Positions 42,516 through 50,045 of a stretch of DNA of 64,000 bases are shown in pieces. A program made the position numbers and the translations under genes. Below the pieces are notes generated by a model that did no database searches, was not told where the DNA came from, and worked only from the letters and a program-made list of their open reading frames with translations. Origin of the DNA: Natronococcus sp. A-GB7 (GTDB lineage Archaea > Halobacteriota > Halobacteria > Halobacteriales > Natrialbaceae); contig NZ_JARUKV010000011.1 in NCBI RefSeq assembly GCF_029688865.1, positions 97,504 to 161,503 on the forward strand. Reading direction: 5' to 3'. Positions within the stretch are counted from its first letter, which is position 1, and each line of letters opens with the position of its first letter.

Positions 42516-43883
42516 ATGATCGGAGCAGTACTGGAAATAGTCGGAGAAGGGCTCTATCTCGCCGTCGATTTCCTCTGGCAGGCGCTGTGGGCCTTGTTGT
42601 TGGGATTCATGATTTCAGGCGCGATTCAAGCATTCGTCTCCAAGGAGGGGATGGTCAATTATATGGGTGAAGCCAGCCCGAAATCCGTTCTCTATGCGAT
42701 GGGCTTCGGTACTGCCTCAACGTCCTGCTCGTTCGGGGACATCGCTGCGACGAAAACGCTGTTCAAGAAGGGCGCACACATCATCCCGACGGTCGCCTTC
42801 AAGATCGCATCGACGAATTTCGTTATCGGGCTTACGTTCGTCATCTGGGCGCTGTTGGGTTGGGAGTTTGCGGTTGCACAGGCGGTCGGAGCACCGATCT
42901 TCATTCTGGTTGCCATCGCACTTGTGCATTTCTGGATACCGTACGATGAGACACAACGGGCTAGAGAACGCCTCCTCAAGGAGGAACAGCCGGTCGTCAC
43001 GGACCCGGTCTGCAAAATGCGTCTCAACCGTGAAAACGGGATTCCCGTCGAACACAAAAACGAGACAGTGTATTTTTGCTCGGACGGGTGTAAGCGGCTC
43101 TTCGAGCAGAACCCAGACACTCATACGACATCTTGGCAGGAGAAGGTCACGTCGTTGAACGGGTGGGTTGAAGCCGCAAATCAGACAAAAAAGGATCTCA
43201 AAATGCTCTGGAAGGAGCTGGCAATTGGGTTCCTGTTGGCGGGACTTATCGCCGCCGCTGTTCCCCAGACCATCTGGACGCTTCTGTTCGAGGGCGGCGG
43301 TGCTGGCGTGACACAGGTTGCTTATAATAGCGTACTCGGCCCGCTCATCTCGGTGGCGACGTTCGTCGGTTCGATGGGGAACGTTCCACTTGCTGCCGTG
43401 TTGTGGGAATCGGGTTTCGCATTTGCGGGCGTCATCGCGTTCCTGTACGCCGATTTGATCGTCCCGCAGTTGATCCGGATCTATCGGAAGATTTGGGGGA
43501 AGAAAATTGGGACGCGTATTTCGATCATCCTCTTCGTGTCGATGGCGACGACCGGATTCATCGTGTATTACCTGTTCGCGGCGGTCGGTCTCATCCCAGA
43601 TACTGCATTAGAACCAACGGGCGAGGGCGTGACGATTCTTGGGTTCGAGCCTATAACAATTCTGAACGTGTTGTTTCTGATGATTGGTGTCGGGTTCATC
43701 GCTTTGCTCATAAGAGGGAGAAAAGGTGCTCCCGGCGATCGCGCCGTAGAGGATCCGGTCACCGGAACCGACATTACGGTTAAGAAAGCGGACTACTGTA
43801 CGGTACACGACGAATCTATCTACTACTTCGAAAGCGACGATTCACGGGCACAGTTCCGGGAGTCACCAGAATCGTATCTGTGA
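42516..43883 (+). CDS. COG0701-type permease with two YHS domains
   Basis: A 455-residue protein. Two blocks of transmembrane helices (about 5-155 and 220-395) have the permease landmarks GASTSCSFGD-like MGFGTASTSCSFGDIAATKTLFKKGAH and VGSMGNVPLAAVLWESG. A YHS/TRASH domain sits in the cytosolic loop (DPVCKMRLNRENGIPVEHKNETVYFCSDGCKRLFEQNP, about 164-202), and a second, weaker YHS at the C-terminus (DPVTGTDITVKKADYCTVHDESIYYFESDDSRAQF). Relatives include the SO_0444-type Cu/Zn efflux permeases and ArsP. Placed 164 nt after copA, so copper or another metal is the likely cargo. Confidence 0.88.
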   Translation: MIGAVLEIVGEGLYLAVDFLWQALWALLLGFMISGAIQAFVSKEGMVNYMGEASPKSVLYAMGFGTASTSCSFGDIAATKTLFKKGAHIIPTVAFKIASTNFVIGLTFVIWALLGWEFAVAQAVGAPIFILVAIALVHFWIPYDETQRARERLLKEEQPVVTDPVCKMRLNRENGIPVEHKNETVYFCSDGCKRLFEQNPDTHTTSWQEKVTSLNGWVEAANQTKKDLKMLWKELAIGFLLAGLIAAAVPQTIWTLLFEGGGAGVTQVAYNSVLGPLISVATFVGSMGNVPLAAVLWESGFAFAGVIAFLYADLIVPQLIRIYRKIWGKKIGTRISIILFVSMATTGFIVYYLFAAVGLIPDTALEPTGEGVTILGFEPITILNVLFLMIGVGFIALLIRGRKGAPGDRAVEDPVTGTDITVKKADYCTVHDESIYYFESDDSRAQFRESPESYL

Positions 43884-44146
43884 TTGATTTGCCTTGCAAC
43901 GGGCCCTCTTTTGAGCGCGCAAAAAGTCCCTACGGTCGGTCTCGCCCGGTTATTCGTCCTCAACGGGTGTTTTCTGAATCCATGCTCTGGATGTTGCACG
44001 CTGTTTTTGCCAGTAGACGTATATATTCAATTTCACGCATTACACCGTATGGCTATACTGACCGATTTGGGGTGCTGTATAGTGGCGATCAGCGATGAGT
44101 CATCTCTACGAGTGCGCGCGTGGGACTGAGAGCCTGATCCGCCGAG

Positions 44147-44563
44147 TTAGAGCGTATCAAACGAGTTGATCACGTCACTCGTCGAGTACGTATCGACTAG
44201 GTCCTGTTTGTCAAAGTCAGAATCGTCGCTCCAGATGGCCCCATCGCTGGCGATCGCACACGCGAGGTACAGCACGTCATCGGGGTCGGTGTCTCCGATT
44301 GCTTCGTCTGCCCTCTCGATAGCCGGATAGAAGTCGTCGGCAGGAACGACCTCAATGTACTGAAACAGGAGGTCGATAAATTGTGCCACTCGGTCCGGTT
44401 CCAGTCCGGACTTCTCCACGATCAGGTCTTCGTAGCTCTCGACTTCGTCGTGGACGAACGCGGGCGTCAAAAGATCTGGTTCGAGTGTAACGATGAGTTC
44501 TCGCGTCTTCGAATCAGCGATGAGTGCAGAGATAACGACGTTGGCGTCAATGACCAGCATCAT
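44147..44563 (-). CDS. PIN-domain toxin, VapC-like
   Basis: A 138-residue PIN nuclease. Acidic residues for metal binding are Asp in LVIDANVVISAL, Glu in VHDEVESY, Asp in DTDPDDVLYLACAIA and the terminal SDDSDF. The predicted activity is Mg2+-dependent RNA cleavage, often of tRNA or rRNA. It lies 9 nt downstream of an antitoxin gene, forming a type II toxin-antitoxin unit inside the island, where it could stabilise the element. Confidence 0.9.
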   Translation of the reverse strand: MMLVIDANVVISALIADSKTRELIVTLEPDLLTPAFVHDEVESYEDLIVEKSGLEPDRVAQFIDLLFQYIEVVPADDFYPAIERADEAIGDTDPDDVLYLACAIASDGAIWSDDSDFDKQDLVDTYSTSDVINSFDTL

Positions 44564-44572
44564 TCGTCGAGT

Positions 44573-44803
44573 CTACTCCGATTCTTCTTCGACGCGCTTG
44601 CGTCCACGTTCGTTGATCTTGTCGGCGATTTCCTGAACGTCGCGCTCGGAGAGTTCGCTCTCGCTGGTGAGTTCGTCCATCATTTCGAGCGCCTCAATCT
44701 TCTCCTGAATGGCCTGTCGCGTGACCTCGCTCCAGTTGATCTCCGGGTGCTGTTCCATCCGCTCTTTGAGGGCGTCGTCCACGTTAACCGTGATACTGGG
44801 CAT
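44573..44803 (-). CDS. RHH antitoxin paired with PIN toxin
   Basis: A 76-residue protein. The N-terminus PSITVNVDDALKERMEQHPEINWSEVTRQAIQEKI is a ribbon-helix-helix fold; the C-terminus is a charged helix (ERDVQEIADKINERGRKRVEEE) suited to wrap the toxin. ATG at 44803 fits the fold start. It should repress its own operon and neutralise the PIN protein. Two copies of AAATGCCAAATT lie upstream (44916 and 44983). Confidence 0.87.
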   Translation of the reverse strand: MPSITVNVDDALKERMEQHPEINWSEVTRQAIQEKIEALEMMDELTSESELSERDVQEIADKINERGRKRVEEESE

Positions 44804-45032
44804 ACAGGAGTCTATGGGCACACAGAATACTGTGTCTTTCGGTGCATCCCGTGTCAAGTGACATTCAGTTCCTCGCACTAGATAGGACGGGAGAGTTCGA
44901 GTCGATAGACCTACAAAATGCCAAATTCCACTGGCTCAGAACCCTGCACATTCTGGATGATCCCCTCACCCGGAAACAAGTTAAATGCCAAATTTAGACG
45001 TTTCAGTACTCCGAGAGTCGATTTTACGGGTA

Positions 45033-45048
45033 CCATGGGCCCTGACGG
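45033..45048. repeat. Right 16-bp att-like repeat in tRNA 3' end
   Basis: CCATGGGCCCTGACGG, identical to 38405-38420. Bases 45036-45048 are the discriminator, acceptor 3' strand and start of the T-arm of the tRNA, the usual position for archaeal integrase target sites. Confidence 0.8.
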
Positions 45049-45110
45049 ATTCGAACCATCGACCACTCGGTTATGAGCCGAGCGCTCTAACCAGACTGAG
45101 CTAAGGGCCC
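45036..45110 (-). tRNA. tRNA with CAT anticodon (Met or Ile2)
   Basis: Complete 75-nt cloverleaf. Acceptor GGGCCCT/AGGGCCC with discriminator A; D-arm TAGCTCAGTCTGGTTAGAGC; anticodon stem CTCGG/CCGAG with loop CTCATAA; T-arm GATGGTTCGAATCCGTC. CAU can be elongator Met or agmatidine-modified Ile2. The general resemblance to archaeal tRNA-Ile makes Ile2 somewhat more likely to me, but this cannot be settled here. The gene is intact even though the island is inserted at its 3' end. Confidence 0.93.
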
Positions 45111-45182
45111 TCGAGTCGAACGAACCCGGTCACAATAGTTAACGCTTGCTGTCTGTTTTGCCTGCGAAAAGCGGCGGTTCGA

Positions 45183-45311
45183 CTACGCGGTCAGCGACTC
45201 GAGTTCCTCGGCGCTCAGCTCGGCTTCGAGCTCCGCGTCGCTATGAGACTCGAGGACGTCCGCCCGTTCCTCGGCGTCGAGTTCGTCGACGGATTCGAAG
45301 TGGTGGCACAT
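45183..45311 (-). CDS. Small acidic protein, 42 aa
   Basis: A frame starting MCHHFESVDELDAEERADVL and ending in ELSAEELESLTA. A Cys-His-His start followed by two short acidic helices of the LxxEE type suggests a real micro-protein, possibly metal-binding. No homologue can be named. It lies between the tRNA and moaB. Confidence 0.6.
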   Translation of the reverse strand: MCHHFESVDELDAEERADVLESHSDAELEAELSAEELESLTA

Positions 45312-45412
45312 AGCATATAACACTGAGGTCGCGACGCCAATAAAGCCTGTTTCAGGCGTTCTGATGGCTGCTAGCGACCGATAGCGAGATAATAACGCGG
45401 ATCCGGGACGCG

Positions 45413-46000
45413 CTACTCCTCGTAATCGTCGAGCGTCTGCTCGGTCGTATTCGCACGGTGTCGCGTCGCCAGCCCCGCGAGGTGGGGCGTCTCGGGGACG
45501 ATCAGTTCCTCGCAGGCCGTGCTACAGGCGCCCGTACTCCCGGGAAGACAGAAGACGGGCGTATCGACGGCGATCCCCGCGGTCGCTCGCGAAGCCATCG
45601 CCCGGGTGCCGACCTCGTCCCAGGACAGCGACCGAAAGAGTTCGCCGAATCCGGGTAGCTCGCGCTCGAACAGCGACGACGTCGCCTCGGGAGAGACGTC
45701 GTCGGCCGTGACGCCGGTACCGCCCGTCGTGCAGACGACGTCGATGTCCTGGCGGGCGACGAGGCTCCGAACCGCGGTGCGGATCGCGGAGTAGTCGTCC
45801 CGGACCAGCACGCGCTCTTGGATCTCGTGGCCCGCGTCCTCGAAACACTCCTGGATCGTGTCGCCGCCCGGGTCGTCGGGGTCGGCGTCGGCCTCGGCGG
45901 CACGGGAACTCGAGACCGTGACGATCCCGACGTACAGCGGGTCGATGATGTCGTGGCCGTGGTCGTCGGTGCTCCGCCGGTCTGCGCGATCGGTCGTCAT
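45413..46000 (-). CDS. moaB: Molybdenum cofactor protein MoaB/MogA family
   Basis: A 195-residue MoCF-biosynthesis-fold protein. Conserved blocks are VGIVTVSSSRAA, RVLVRDDYSAIRTAVRSLV, CTTGGTGVTADDVSPEAT and CLPGSTGACSTACEELI. It binds molybdopterin and likely adenylates it before metal insertion. The only molybdoenzyme seen here is the sulfite-oxidase-type protein at 13-14.5 kb. Lies 52 nt downstream of a COG0523 gene and may be cotranscribed with it. Confidence 0.9.
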   Translation of the reverse strand: MTTDRADRRSTDDHGHDIIDPLYVGIVTVSSSRAAEADADPDDPGGDTIQECFEDAGHEIQERVLVRDDYSAIRTAVRSLVARQDIDVVCTTGGTGVTADDVSPEATSSLFERELPGFGELFRSLSWDEVGTRAMASRATAGIAVDTPVFCLPGSTGACSTACEELIVPETPHLAGLATRHRANTTEQTLDDYEE

Positions 46001-46052
46001 ACGGGTACCTCCATACCGGAGGGCGATAATTCCTGCCCTCGAAGCGGTGTGA

Positions 46053-47354
46053 TCATCGGGACGGACCCTCCGGGCTGTCGACGCTCGAGATCGGCACCGT
46101 CTCGCCCATCGCCGTCGGTGCGGGGTTCTCGTAGTCGCTCCAGTCGGCCTCCATCTCCTCGTCGGTCAGCAGGCAGTCGTCGAGCCGAGACTCGAGAGCC
46201 ACCCAGTCGACGTCGCGGCCGATGAGCGCCAGCCGAATCTCCCGGTCGCCGTGATCCTCGTCCCACGCGAGGTCGGGCTGGCCCTGTCGGTACGTCTCCT
46301 GGCGTTCTTCCGAGAAGCTGGCGATCCAGCGGCCCGTGACCTCGAGCGTGATCTCCGTTCCGGCGGTGCTCATCGTAATCGCCTGGTCCTCGCGGCCGGC
46401 GATCCACGTGAGCCCCTTCGCGCGAACCAGTCCGTCGGGGAGCGACCGCAGGAGGTCGACGAACCGCTCGGGGTGGAACGGCCGACGGCGGTGGTAGCCC
46501 TCGACTTCGATCCCGTACCGTTCTGGCGGGTGGGCGTGGTCGTGAGCAGGGCCGTTTTCGTCGCCGTGGTCGTGTTCGTCCTCGCCGCCGTGATCGTGAG
46601 CGTGTTTCGCATCGTGATCATCGTGCTCGTACTCACCTTCCTCGGCGTCGGACTCGATCTGGCGCTTCCAGCCCGCCGAGTCCCGGACCGTCTCGAGCTC
46701 GAAGCGCTCGCTTCCGAGCAACACGTCGGGCTCGAGGTCGCCGTACTCGGTCGTCACGACCTCGGCCCGCGGCTGGAGCGTCTCGAGCAGGGCGACGACG
46801 CGTTCGCGTTCCTCGTCGTCGACGAGGTCGCACTTGTTGACGACGAGCAGATCGCAGAACTCCACCTGCTCGAGGACCAGATCCGAGAGGGGGCGCGTTC
46901 CCTCCTCGTCGGCTCCCTGCTGGACCGGTACGTCGTCGCCGTCGGCGAACCGGTCGTGGAACCGCCTGGCGTCGACGACGGTGACGACGGCCTCGAGGTC
47001 GTAGGGACCGCCCGCTGGACCGCGGACGAACTGTCGGGCGATCGGTTCGGGCTCACCGACGCCGGAGGCTTCGACCACGAGGTGGTCGAACTCGTGTTCC
47101 TTCCAGAGCTGGATCACAGCCCGCGAGAGTTCGCCGCCGAGGCTACAGCAGATACAACCGTTCTCGAGGGCGACGACCTCGTCGCCGGTCTCGAGATCGG
47201 TGCGCGCTTCCACCAGGTCGGCGTCGACGTTGACCTCGCCGACGTCGTTGACCAGGACGGCGATCTCGCTGTCCGCGGTCTCGAGCAGCCTCGAGAGCAG
47301 CGTCGTCTTCCCGGCGCCGAGCTCGCCACAGAGGATGGTAACCGGAACGGCCAT
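46053..47354 (-). CDS. COG0523 (CobW-type) metallochaperone GTPase
   Basis: A 433-residue G3E GTPase. Walker A is GELGAGKT (10-17), the metal motif ENGCICC spans about 64-70, and NKCD recognises guanine. A strongly His-rich linker (about 240-285, HD and HDHG repeats) precedes the CobW C-terminal domain (GLTWIAGREDQAITMS). COG0523 proteins load zinc, nickel, cobalt or iron into client proteins. It overlaps by one base the similar upstream gene. Divergent NikR-like control suggests nickel, cobalt or zinc; which one is unknown. Confidence 0.92.
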   Translation of the reverse strand: MAVPVTILCGELGAGKTTLLSRLLETADSEIAVLVNDVGEVNVDADLVEARTDLETGDEVVALENGCICCSLGGELSRAVIQLWKEHEFDHLVVEASGVGEPEPIARQFVRGPAGGPYDLEAVVTVVDARRFHDRFADGDDVPVQQGADEEGTRPLSDLVLEQVEFCDLLVVNKCDLVDDEERERVVALLETLQPRAEVVTTEYGDLEPDVLLGSERFELETVRDSAGWKRQIESDAEEGEYEHDDHDAKHAHDHGGEDEHDHGDENGPAHDHAHPPERYGIEVEGYHRRRPFHPERFVDLLRSLPDGLVRAKGLTWIAGREDQAITMSTAGTEITLEVTGRWIASFSEERQETYRQGQPDLAWDEDHGDREIRLALIGRDVDWVALESRLDDCLLTDEEMEADWSDYENPAPTAMGETVPISSVDSPEGPSR

Positions 47355-48559
47355 TACTCGTTCGCGAGCGCGAGCTCACGTCGTTCTTCCGGTTCGAACG
47401 GATCGGCGTAGGTAGACCAGTCGTCGTCCATCTCCGAATCGGTGAGCACGCAGTCGTCGAGTCGCTCGATCAACGCTTCCTCGTCGAACTCCCGACCGAT
47501 GAACACGAGGCGGGTCATGCGATCGCCCCACTCCTCGTCCCAGTCCTCCTCGAGGCCGGGCCGGGCGGCGAAGAACTGCTCGCGTTCGGCCTCGGGAAGG
47601 TTCGCGAGCCACTGTCCCGACGGGCCCGCGCGCACGGAGGTGCCAGCCTTGTCGACGCCCATCGCGACGTCCTCTCGACCGGCGCTCCAGAAGAACCCCT
47701 TCGCGCGGATCAGCTCGTCGGGTAGCTCCGAGAGCAGGTCGGCGATCCGTTCGGGGTGGAACGGGCGGTCGCGCTCGTAGACGAAGGAGGTAACGCCGTG
47801 TTCTTCCTGGGGGTCGTGGTGGTGTTCGTGCTGGAGTTCGTGTTTCCAGCCCGCGGAGTTCGACGCCTTCTCGAAGTCGAACCGCTCGGTACCGAGAATC
47901 TCGTCGGGATCGACGTTGCCGAACTCGGTGCGAACGATCTTCGCACGCGGCTGGAGCCGCTCGAGGACGGCCTCGATCTCTTCGAGGGCGTCGTCAGGGA
48001 CGAGATCGCACTTGTTGAGCAGGAGGACGTCGCAGAACTCGATCTGATCGAGGAGCACGTTTTCGGGGACTCGACCCGATTCGCCGGCCGGCGTCTCGGT
48101 CGCGAGCGCCGTGCCCGAGTCGAACGACTCCCAGAAGCTGTGGGCGTTGGCCACCGTCACCATCGTATCGAGTTCGTAGGTGTCGGTCGGATCGAACGAC
48201 GCGTCCTCGAACCCCATGGCGAACGTCTGGGCGACCGGGATCGGTTCCGAGATCCCCGAGGACTCGACCAGCAGGTAGTCGAACTCTCGCTCGTCGGCCA
48301 GCCGACCCACCTCGTCGAGCATGTCTCCGCGGAGCCGACAGCAGATACAGCCGTTGGACATCTCGATGACCTCCTCCTCGCCGCCGAGGTCGGACTGCTG
48401 AGTGACGTGTTCGGCGTCGACGTTGACGTCCCCCATGTCATTGACGACGACGGCGACGTCGAGGCCGTGGTCCGCGGTTAGCACGTGGTTGAGTACGGTC
48501 GTCTTGCCAGCCCCGAGGCTGCCGCTCAGTACGGTCACTGGGATGTGTTCTTTGCTCAT
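47354..48559 (-). CDS. COG0523 (CobW-type) metallochaperone GTPase
   Basis: A 401-residue paralogue of the next gene. It has Walker A GSLGAGKTTVLN, metal motif SNGCICCRLRG, NKCDLV and a shorter His linker (HELQHEHHHDPQEEHG), then the CobW C-terminal domain (AKGFFWSAGREDVAMG). ATG at 48559 gives MSKEHIPVTVLSG; an upstream ATG would add 20 non-family residues. First gene of the minus-strand unit, with the 1-nt overlap showing coupling. Two diverged copies in tandem suggest different clients or metals. Confidence 0.92.
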   Translation of the reverse strand: MSKEHIPVTVLSGSLGAGKTTVLNHVLTADHGLDVAVVVNDMGDVNVDAEHVTQQSDLGGEEEVIEMSNGCICCRLRGDMLDEVGRLADEREFDYLLVESSGISEPIPVAQTFAMGFEDASFDPTDTYELDTMVTVANAHSFWESFDSGTALATETPAGESGRVPENVLLDQIEFCDVLLLNKCDLVPDDALEEIEAVLERLQPRAKIVRTEFGNVDPDEILGTERFDFEKASNSAGWKHELQHEHHHDPQEEHGVTSFVYERDRPFHPERIADLLSELPDELIRAKGFFWSAGREDVAMGVDKAGTSVRAGPSGQWLANLPEAEREQFFAARPGLEEDWDEEWGDRMTRLVFIGREFDEEALIERLDDCVLTDSEMDDDWSTYADPFEPEERRELALANE

Positions 48560-48599
48560 AGACAGATTGTGAATTCGTCCTGCTGTCTTGTTAATGTTA

Positions 48600-48630
48600 G
48601 TTATTATATCCTGACCCAACTCTGAATAAC
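48600..48630. promoter_or_regulatory. Candidate NikR-type operator
   Basis: Inverted half-sites GTTATT and AATAAC separated by 19 bp in the 104-bp divergent gap, close to the geometry of classical NikR sites. A wider pair GTGAATT (48569-48575) and AATTCAC (48641-48647) encloses it. Confidence 0.5.
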
Positions 48631-48663
48631 AAAATCTATTAATTCACACTTTGGAGTTAGTAT

Positions 48664-49086
48664 ATGCCAGTCGTCAGCGTCTCGATGCCCGAGGAGCTGC
48701 TCGAGCGACTCGACGCCCACGCGTCGGCCCACGAGTACTCGGGTCGAAGCGAGGTCGTCCGGGAGAGCACGCGGTCGTTACTCGAGGCGTTCGAGGACGA
48801 CCGATTCGAGGAAGGACCCCTCGCGGGAACCGTCGCCGTGCGCTACGATTTCGGGACGCCGAGTATCGAGCGCCGCGTTGCTGAACTTCGCCACGAGTTC
48901 GACGACGCGGTTGCGGCGAACGACCACAGCCACGTCGCCGACTGCTGTCTCGATCTGTTCGTACTCGAGGCCGAGGTCGACGCGATTTCCTCGTTCGTCG
49001 AGAAACTGCGGGCGATCGAGGACGTCGAACGCGTCGACTACTCGCTCGTCCCGCTGAACGGACGCGATCGGTCGACCGACGGGTGA
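48664..49086 (+). CDS. NikR-like metal-responsive RHH regulator
   Basis: A 140-residue protein. N-terminal ribbon-helix-helix (VVSVSMPEELLERLDAHASAHEYSGRSEVVRESTR) is joined to an ACT-like metal domain. Ligands match the NikR pattern almost position for position: His77, His88, His90 and Cys94/95 (AELRHEF, NDHSHVADCC). Dimer-of-dimers binding of Ni2+ or a similar ion would switch DNA binding. It is divergent from the COG0523 pair, which it probably represses. No nickel transporter or nickel enzyme is in the window, so another metal is possible. Confidence 0.9.
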   Translation: MPVVSVSMPEELLERLDAHASAHEYSGRSEVVRESTRSLLEAFEDDRFEEGPLAGTVAVRYDFGTPSIERRVAELRHEFDDAVAANDHSHVADCCLDLFVLEAEVDAISSFVEKLRAIEDVERVDYSLVPLNGRDRSTDG

Positions 49087-49223
49087 GGTCGGACCGGGAG
49101 AATCACGGATTCGGCGAGCGCGAGCGGTCAACGTGGCTCGGTCGCCGACGAAGAGGTGTTTCGGCTCCGGTTTCTTTCCCCACTGGGGCGTGGGTTCATG
49201 TAGGAAACCGAGGAATCGAGTCT

Positions 49224-49394
49224 ATGTCAACGTCCAACCCCCCATCCGCCGACGCCGATCCGGAGCTTCCCGGCCCCTCTTCCGCGATCGGAACCTACCA
49301 CACCCAGGACGACGAGACCGTTATCTACGACGAGAACCGCTCCGAGGCCTGGATCAGTTCGACGTACGCGCTTTCGCTCGGCGAGGTCGAGTGA
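49224..49394 (+). CDS. Conserved small haloarchaeal protein, 56 aa
   Basis: A short protein starting MSTSNPPSADADPELPGPSS with the conserved core IGTYHTQDDETVIYDENRSEAWISSTYAL, which I recall as a recurring small protein (DUF7331-like) in haloarchaea. No membrane segment. Function unknown. Confidence 0.75.
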   Translation: MSTSNPPSADADPELPGPSSAIGTYHTQDDETVIYDENRSEAWISSTYALSLGEVE

Positions 49395-49474
49395 CGATTC
49401 GGCCATCGGACGCCGGCTTCGACGGGACGGCTGGTCCCCGCACGTCCTTCGGTACCGTGGCGTATCGGACGGAC

Positions 49475-49795
49475 TCAGAGCCGTACTTCGTTCATCGCGA
49501 ACGCGACCGCCCCGCTCTCGGCGTAGTACGTACAGCTTCGGCAGTACCCCTCGAGGAGGAGCCGAGCGCTCAGCTCGTCGTCGTCCCGAACCGTGGGCCG
49601 ACTCTCGAGTCGTTCCCGACAGCGAGGGCAGCGTCCGCCGAGCTTCCTCGAACCCGTCGGCGGCTCGCTCGCACCCTCGATTCGGCCCCAGGAGAGCGTC
49701 CGTCGCGTCGGTCGCGGATCTGCGGGATCGAACCGACGTACCGAGGCCTGCGTCGCTGACTCGGCGGCTCCCGGTTTCGGATCGACCGTCAGCGC
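49475..49795 (-). pseudogene. Zinc-ribbon protein frame lacking a normal start
   Basis: An open frame of 107 codons whose C-terminal 60 residues look real: GGRCPRCRERLESRPTV, then ELSARLLLEGYCRSCTYYAESG and MNEVRL before TGA. Two Cys pairs (CPRC and CRSC) form a zinc ribbon. Upstream the frame reads VRRFDPADPRPTRRTLSWGRIEG back to a TGA, without ATG, GTG or TTG before the zinc ribbon. It is either a start-less remnant or uses a rare start. Confidence 0.5.
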
Positions 49796-50045
49796 TCACA
49801 CTGAACCACCTCCCGAGATCGGAGTCGACGAGAACGGGAGTCGGCACTCGAGCAGTCCGGTTGGCACCGGGTTTCGGCCGTCCCCTCGTCCGCACTCGTG
49901 ATCGCGTCCCCGAGTCGGCTCATTTCCATCACCTACTCGCTCCAACCGTTTTACCCCCCACCGACGCCGTTCGATCGCCCGAACCGACGGATGTCGGTTG
50001 AAGTCGATCGGAGCCGTCCAGTACGGTACCGTCTCCGCCAGCGCC

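Larger units (their letters stand above)
38421..45032. mobile_element. tRNA-bounded genomic island with copper resistance
   Basis: About 6.6 kb lying exactly between two 16-bp direct repeats, one of which is the 3' end of the CAU-anticodon tRNA gene. GC content and codon third positions are visibly lower than on either side (many A/T third positions in copA and the permease). Content is CopZ, a SHOCT protein, an AsnC-TRASH regulator, CopA, a YHS permease and VapBC. No integrase, transposase or relaxase is seen, so the element may have been moved in trans or have lost its integrase. The first 240 bp and 43884-44146 hold no recognisable gene. Confidence 0.75.

Noticed and set aside
44804..45035. 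Integrase remnant at the tRNA-proximal end of the island
   Set aside because: No tyrosine-recombinase motif (R...HxxR...Y) could be found in any frame of this short stretch.
38405..45048. Composite transposon carrying copper genes
   Set aside because: No transposase or terminal inverted repeat is seen, and the flanking repeat is the tRNA 3' end, which points to site-specific integration.
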